Notes under the pieces: model-generated
Seen by the model: the letters and a program-made list of their open reading frames with translations, nothing else
Database searches by the model: none
Told to the model about the DNA's origin: nothing
NCBI GenBank assembly: GCA_013416795.1
Contig: RQSC01000001.1
Location: forward strand, 160,781-224,780
Length of the DNA stretch: 64,000 bases
Reading direction: 5' to 3'
Source of the DNA: Prasinococcaceae sp. CCMP 1430
Lineage: Eukaryota > Prasinodermophyta > Palmophyllophyceae > Prasinococcales > Prasinococcaceae
In this document: in pieces, positions 59,536-64,000 of the stretch
Position numbering within the stretch: the first letter of the stretch is position 1
Layout of the letters: every line of letters starts with the position of its first letter
Made by a program: the position numbers and the translations under genes

Positions 59536-61251
59536 ATGGGGCCGCGGCGGCGTGCGCATGGCGTCCCGACCGTTCCGTGCACCCGGGTGGGAGCGGAGGG
59601 GGGGGAGGGGTCGGCAGCGGCGGACGGGCGCCGCGGCGGATGTGGCGCTCTGAGCGTACCGTGTGCGCTCGCGCTCGCGCTCGCGCTCGCAGTGACGGCG
59701 GCGTGCGCGGCAGCCGCGCTGACAGCGGCGGAGGCGGCGATCGCGGGTCTATTCTCCGCCGCGCGCCAGGCCGCCGCCGTGCGTGGCATCCCCAAGGCGG
59801 CCGGCTCGCTGCCGCTGCTGGGACACACCGTGCTGCTCGCGCGGGAGCACGGCCGCGCGTGGGAGATCTTCAAGGAGGCCGTGCACAGCAAAGGCCCGGT
59901 GGCGCGCGTGCGCATCGGACTGCAGCACCTGCTCATCGTGTGCGAGCCGAAGCTCTTGAAGCAGGTCATGAACACCGGCACAACCGACGCCGCGCGCCGC
60001 CACTACGAGAAAGACCGCGACTTCAGCTACAAGCCCTTCATGGGAATCCTCGGCAGGGGGCTGGTGACGTCCGAGGGGCAGCACTGGCGCAGGCAGCGCA
60101 ACCTGGTCATGAAAGCCTTCCGCGTGGACATCCTCGACGAGATCGTCGGCGTCGGCGCGCGCGCGGCCGGCGCGCTCTGCGCCAAGCTGGACGCGGGCTA
60201 CACGAGCACGGGCACGCACATCGGGCTCAGCGAGGAGTTCCGCCACCTCACCCTTCGCGTCATCGTCAGCGCGCTCCTCGACCTCGACCACGCAGAGAGC
60301 GATCGCGTGTTTCCCGTGCTCTATCTGCCCATCATGGAGGAGGCCAATGCGCGCACCGTGCGAGTATGGAGGCCTTTCCTCCCCACCTACGACAACTTCA
60401 TGTTCAACTATAGGAACTACAAGCTCAACGCGTACGTCAAGGACATCATCTCGCGTCGGTGGGCGGAGCGCCGTGCGCGGAGGGGTGCGCAGCGCGAGCG
60501 CTATGACATCCTCGAGAAGGTGCTAGACGCCACCGCCAAGCGCCTGTCGTCGTCAGCGGCGAGCGCGGCCCGCCTACCGGCGGCAGAGTTGCAGCAGCTG
60601 GCGAGCGAGTTCAAAACCTTCGTCCTGGCGGGCCACGAGACCAGCGCAGCTCTGCTCACGTGGGCTCTGCACGAGCTCACAAAACCCGAGCACGCGCACA
60701 TCCTCGCGCGCGTGCGCGCGGAGGCCAACGCAACCTTCGGGACGGATGGACCCGAGGCGGCCCTGCGGCGCGCCGAGGAGAAGTCGTGCGCCACGGCGAT
60801 CAGGGAGGGATCGATGGACTACACACTGGCGGTGCTCAAGGAGACGCTTCGCTTGCACACGGTGGTGCCCGTGGTGACCCGCACGTGCGTGAAGGACGAC
60901 GTGCTGGGCGGGTATGCGATACCGCGCGGCGCAACCATCGTGCTGGGGCTGGAGGCGTGCCATCACTCGCCGGACGTGTGGCCCGACCCGCTCACTTTCA
61001 ACCCGGGCAATTTCTACGGCAAATCAGGAAAGGACATCCCCGAGTTCACCTTCGTCCCTTTCATCGACGGCGTGCGCAACTGCCTGGGCCAGCACTTGGC
61101 GCTCCTGGAGGTGCGCGCGGTGCTGGGCCTCCTCGTGCAGCGCTACGACTTCACGCCTGCGACGGACATGGAGGGCGAGCGAGCAAGTGCGGTCATCCCA
61201 ATCGCGCCCAAGTATGGCATGCGCATGTTCGTCACGCCGTGCGCACGATGA
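59536..61251 (+). CDS. Cytochrome P450 monooxygenase
   Basis: Single-exon P450 of 571 residues from ATG 59536. An N-terminal membrane anchor (ALSVPCALALALALAVTAACAAAAL) is followed by PKAAGSLPLLGHT (proline-rich hinge). The C-helix WxxxR is in HWRRQRNLVMKAF, the I-helix oxygen-activation motif is AGHETSAALLTW, the K-helix ExxR is KETLRLH, and the heme loop FIDGVRNCLGQHLALLE carries the axial Cys (FxxGxRxCxG). This general pattern is nearest CYP4/CYP97-like clans, but substrate and family number cannot be given. The stretch between anchor start and residue 50 is Arg/Gly-rich, possibly a leader. Confidence 0.92.
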   Translation: MGPRRRAHGVPTVPCTRVGAEGGEGSAAADGRRGGCGALSVPCALALALALAVTAACAAAALTAAEAAIAGLFSAARQAAAVRGIPKAAGSLPLLGHTVLLAREHGRAWEIFKEAVHSKGPVARVRIGLQHLLIVCEPKLLKQVMNTGTTDAARRHYEKDRDFSYKPFMGILGRGLVTSEGQHWRRQRNLVMKAFRVDILDEIVGVGARAAGALCAKLDAGYTSTGTHIGLSEEFRHLTLRVIVSALLDLDHAESDRVFPVLYLPIMEEANARTVRVWRPFLPTYDNFMFNYRNYKLNAYVKDIISRRWAERRARRGAQRERYDILEKVLDATAKRLSSSAASAARLPAAELQQLASEFKTFVLAGHETSAALLTWALHELTKPEHAHILARVRAEANATFGTDGPEAALRRAEEKSCATAIREGSMDYTLAVLKETLRLHTVVPVVTRTCVKDDVLGGYAIPRGATIVLGLEACHHSPDVWPDPLTFNPGNFYGKSGKDIPEFTFVPFIDGVRNCLGQHLALLEVRAVLGLLVQRYDFTPATDMEGERASAVIPIAPKYGMRMFVTPCAR

Positions 61252-62276
61252 GGGACCCCGCCGGCTGGTCCGCCGCGAGGACCTGTAAGATTCCTCACTA
61301 CTGTACCATGGTGGCTAGCTAGCGCTCGGAGCCCGTCCACATCAAACCCTCCCCACCACCACCACCGTGCGCCCTGCGCACTCCGCGCCGCCCAGCCCAC
61401 CCCTGCGGATGGCGCGCCGCGCCAGCTCCGCCCCTGCGTGCGTGGTCGCCTGGCGACACATCCGAAGGCGCCGGGCGGCAGCGCCCGCCCCGCCCCACGC
61501 GAAGCGGATGAAGCGGACGAAGCGGGCGCGGATCCGCGCCGCACGCGGCGCGCTCCGTCAGGGCCGGCCCACCGGCCGGGGGCCCGCCGCCACGGCAGAG
61601 CAGCAGCGAACATGCGTCACGAGACTCGCCTCACCAACGCCAGAGCACAGCCGTCGAGCGACGCGGAGCAGGTTTTCATCAAAACGAAAGGGGATGGTGG
61701 GGGCACGACGGTGTCCTGCTGATCAGCTCTCGCCGCGGCAGAATCGCCTGCAGCACGCGCGGCGCGTTTTTTCGCGCGCGCTTCCGCGGCGGCGCGCAGG
61801 CCGAGCGCGCCGCCAACCTCCAACGCTCCCTTCCCTCCCTCTTTCCGATGCTTGCGTCGGCGCTCCTCCCACGCCCCGCTCGCGCCGTGCCTCCGATCCC
61901 TCGGCCTTGCCTGGCCCCCGTGCGCCACGCCGCGCCACCTTGCACGGGGCTGTGCCGATGCCGGCGCGGCGGCACAACAGCCACGCCGGTCAACGCGCAA
62001 TTCCTGCTCTGCTGCCTCTTAGCGGGGAATGCAGGGGGCGCGGTGCCACAACGCGCTCGGCGGTCACGCGACAGGCGGGGTGGGTGGTCGTGGTCGAGCG
62101 CGGGAGTGAGCGTCGGCGCGGTCGACCGAGCGGGCCAGCGCGCGCGCGCCGCGCGCGCGCGGCCCCCCCGCTGCCGCGAGACAGTGCGCGCGCGCGCGTG
62201 CACAGGTGCGGGTGGGCGTGGTGAGCTCAATCGGCTGCGCACTCGGGCACTAAAGACGTCGTGCGGGCTCGGCTCA
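61252..62276. other. Intergenic region upstream of PP2C
   Basis: About 1 kb between the P450 stop and the PP2C start. Frames are open through much of it because of base composition; no domain recognised. A 5' extension of PP2C from 61848 is formally possible. Confidence 0.4.
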
Positions 62277-63356
62277 ATGGCCGCGTCCGTTGCTCGCTAC
62301 TTCCGCGCGGCGGAGGGCAGCAACGGCGCGGCGAATCCCACAAACGGACCAGGAAACCCGGTCGAGATGATGGCGGTGCAGCAGCCGCAGACGGAGCTCG
62401 CGGTCCGCATGTCCGCTAAGGACAACTCGGACGCGGTGGCAACGCGCGGGGGGGGGGCGCCGGACGTGCACGTCGGCGTGCAGACCTCCATCGGCAGGCG
62501 AGCAACAAACGAGGACAGGCACGCCGTGCAGCAGCAGGCCGGGACGGCGGGGGCGCCGCTGTGGCTCTCCGAGGCGACCTTCGTGGGCGTGTACGACGGC
62601 CACGGCGGTGCGCAGTGCGCGCAGTACTGCAAGGAGGAGCTGCACGCCGCTCTTGCAAGAGAAACCGGCGACCGGCCGACCGCAGGGGAGCTGAGGGAGG
62701 GGCTCGCCCGTGCGTTCGGCAAGACGGACAGCGCGTTCCTCGACATGGCCGAGGGGAGCAACTGCCGCGCAGGGACGACGGCGGTCGTGGCGGTCGTCAC
62801 TGACTCCGCGCTGGCGGTGGCGCACGTGGGAGACTCGCGCGCGCTCGCCGTCTACGCCGACACGACCGCCGAGTTCCTGACAATAGACCACAAGCCGAGT
62901 CGCCCCGACGAGCAACGGCGCATAGAGTCAGCCGGTGGGGAGGTGGTCAAACGCCAGCCGGTGTGGCGCGTGTCGACGAAGGGCGCCTCAGACTGGCAGA
63001 CGCGCTGCCGCACCGGGCGCGTCGCGTTCAACGAGCAGCCGCCGGTGCTGCTTGCCGTGAGCCGCGCGTTCGGCAACAAGGACCTGAAGCGCCCCAAGGA
63101 GATCGTGACGGCCGTGCCGGAGACCAAAGTGTGGGCGCTCGACGCGCTCGAGAAACCAAGCTTCGTCGTGCTGTGCACGGATGGCGTGTGGGACGTACTC
63201 TCCGCGGAGCGTGTCGCGGAGCACTGCCTCCGAGCGATGGAAATCGCAGGCGGCCCGTGCGCATCAGCCGCCAAGGACGCCGCCGCGACCATCGTCGCCG
63301 ACGCCGAATCGAACGGCTCGATGGACAATTGTACCGCCGCCGTGTGCATCCTGTGA
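62277..63356 (+). CDS. PP2C-type (PPM) serine/threonine phosphatase
   Basis: Metal-dependent phosphatase of 359 residues (ATG 62277, MAASVARYFRAAEG). All PPM motifs are present in order: GRRATNEDRHAV (metal-binding Glu-Asp), FVGVYDGHGGAQ (DGHGG metal site), GTTAVVAVV, VAHVGDSRALAV, DHKPSRPDEQRRIESAGG, LLAVSRAFGNKDLK, VLCTDGVWDVLS (DGxWD) and DNCTAAV (DN metal site). The 60-residue N terminus is Asn/Ala-rich, without a kinase or other domain. A catalytically active enzyme is expected; the pathway is unknown. Single exon. Confidence 0.95.
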   Translation: MAASVARYFRAAEGSNGAANPTNGPGNPVEMMAVQQPQTELAVRMSAKDNSDAVATRGGGAPDVHVGVQTSIGRRATNEDRHAVQQQAGTAGAPLWLSEATFVGVYDGHGGAQCAQYCKEELHAALARETGDRPTAGELREGLARAFGKTDSAFLDMAEGSNCRAGTTAVVAVVTDSALAVAHVGDSRALAVYADTTAEFLTIDHKPSRPDEQRRIESAGGEVVKRQPVWRVSTKGASDWQTRCRTGRVAFNEQPPVLLAVSRAFGNKDLKRPKEIVTAVPETKVWALDALEKPSFVVLCTDGVWDVLSAERVAEHCLRAMEIAGGPCASAAKDAAATIVADAESNGSMDNCTAAVCIL

Positions 63357-63673
63357 TGCGCCAGGGGCCATCAGTGCATATGCAATGGCCAGCCGCTTGT
63401 AGCGCGCCGAGGGCAGCCGGCGGCGCGAGGTACCCGCGTCGCCATGAGATGTAGCTAGTCGCTGCCTGGCCTCGACGAGGCACCACCTGCCCCGGTGCTT
63501 CCCCCGCTTTTCCCCCTTGTAAACGATCCGACGAAGTGTATCTAACGGCGACGTGGTACGACACCTCATTCACCACCACAACGAGCGTCGGCGCGCTTTA
63601 CTCCCGCCGCGCGGGTGTGGTGATGCCGCGTCGCGAACTTGCGGTGAATGCAAGCAGCTGCAGTATTACTAGC
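63357..63673. other. Convergent intergenic region
   Basis: Between the stops of PP2C and the coiled-coil/Nup54-like gene. No feature recognised. Confidence 0.4.
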
Positions 63674-64000
63674 TCAGACTGCGCGCGCCTTGGTCGCGGC
63701 CTTCGCCGCCTCAGCCTCGAGCACCCCGAGGTCGCGCTTTGCGTCGTGCATGGCCCTGTTGAGTCGTTGCAACGCCTCGGTCTGCTGCGCAAGCACGCTC
63801 ATGAGCTGCTCGGAGGAGGCGTCATCTAGCCTCGGCCCAGCTGCGCCTGCGGCACCGGCGGCGCCGTTGGCTACCCCCGCGCGCATTGCGGCAGACGCGG
63901 AGAGCTCCTCGAGTCGCAGCGCGAGCCCGCCCTTGCGCGCGCCTGCGGGCACGTCCCGTTGCAGCGCCTCGATCCTCGCGAGGAGCGCGCGCTCCTCGTC
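63674..64000 (-). CDS. C-terminal part of a probable Nup54 nucleoporin (runs off the window)
   Basis: The frame is open from the stop at 63674 to the window end (about 108 residues), so the gene continues to the right. The sequence EERALLARIEALQRDV...GGLALRLEELSASAAM, then SSEQLMSVLAQQTEALQRLNRAMHDAKRDLGVLEAE, has the same layout as the end of Nup54 (L-D-x-IQxxL, G-x-LNELxSxxR, then IxxxLxxQxEGLxxLxxxxKxDLxDIxxxE), which forms the coiled coil of the central channel Nup62-Nup58-Nup54 complex. Other coiled-coil proteins could look similar over so short a length, so the name is tentative. The missing part should contain FG repeats if it is Nup54. Confidence 0.5.
   Translation of the reverse strand, partial: DEERALLARIEALQRDVPAGARKGGLALRLEELSASAAMRAGVANGAAGAAGAAGPRLDDASSEQLMSVLAQQTEALQRLNRAMHDAKRDLGVLEAEAAKAATKARAV

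Noticed and set aside
1-64000. CRISPR arrays, insertion sequences, bacterial operons, rRNA genes
   Set aside because: None seen; direct repeats are limited to simple sequence, no transposase motif appears, and gene structure is eukaryotic.

Overview
The window is a very GC-rich, gene-dense stretch of a nuclear eukaryotic genome. Genes carry short GT-AG introns (26-300 nt), often with GTGCG or GTGAG donors, and an intron-bearing tRNA is present. A chlorophyll-binding LHC protein, a Rieske PAO-family oxygenase, a PLGG1/LrgAB-type transporter and leader-like N termini mark a photosynthetic alga. A front-end desaturase with a fused cytochrome b5 domain and the base composition would suit a haptophyte such as a pavlovophyte; this taxonomic guess is inference from composition and gene content only.

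Layout. 1-7.7 kb: 40S RPS13 (3' part), a coiled-coil protein, an SDR oxidoreductase head-to-head with the Pol II CTD phosphatase RPAP2/Rtr1, and a Golgi-type nucleotide-sugar transporter. 8.2-13.8 kb: Tudor-SN, tRNA-Ser(UGA), a scramblase-like protein and the 3' part of an otubain that runs into an N gap (13945-14402). 14.4-18.6 kb: a hotdog thioesterase, a LacI-type ligand-binding fragment beside a bacterial-looking SGNH hydrolase, and a three-exon QueH (epoxyqueuosine reductase). 18.9-31 kb: the front-end desaturase, a Nudix hydrolase, splicing factor Prp17, two unrecognised proteins and a four-exon SNF4-like CBS protein. 32-43.3 kb: a three-exon VOC protein, a long coiled-coil protein, dihydroceramide delta-4 desaturase and an LHC protein. 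44-53 kb: VPS54, the PAO-like oxygenase, PLGG1 and an mTERF-like protein. 53-64 kb: a SAP/ankyrin protein, a ceramide-glucosyltransferase-like GT, COX16, a P450, a PP2C phosphatase and the C terminus of a probable Nup54.

The genes do not form operons. Neighbours are arranged as divergent pairs sharing 0.35-0.6 kb (for example Nudix/Prp17, PLGG1/mTERF, SAP-ankyrin/GT, COX16/P450) or as tightly packed convergent pairs (29 nt between mTERF and SAP-ankyrin stops, 34 nt between SGNH and QueH). Two sphingolipid-related genes (DES1, ceramide glucosyltransferase-like) are present but about 16 kb apart.

The most unusual items are the bacterial-looking genes at 15.3-18.6 kb: QueH, which has acquired two spliceosomal introns that isolate its catalytic cysteine motif on a 35-nt microexon, and the LacI-like fragment next to an SGNH hydrolase. 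A cluster of strong inverted repeats without any convincing gene (about 40.95-41.32 kb) is a candidate structured RNA. Several 5' ends could not be resolved because no in-frame ATG exists; these are flagged.
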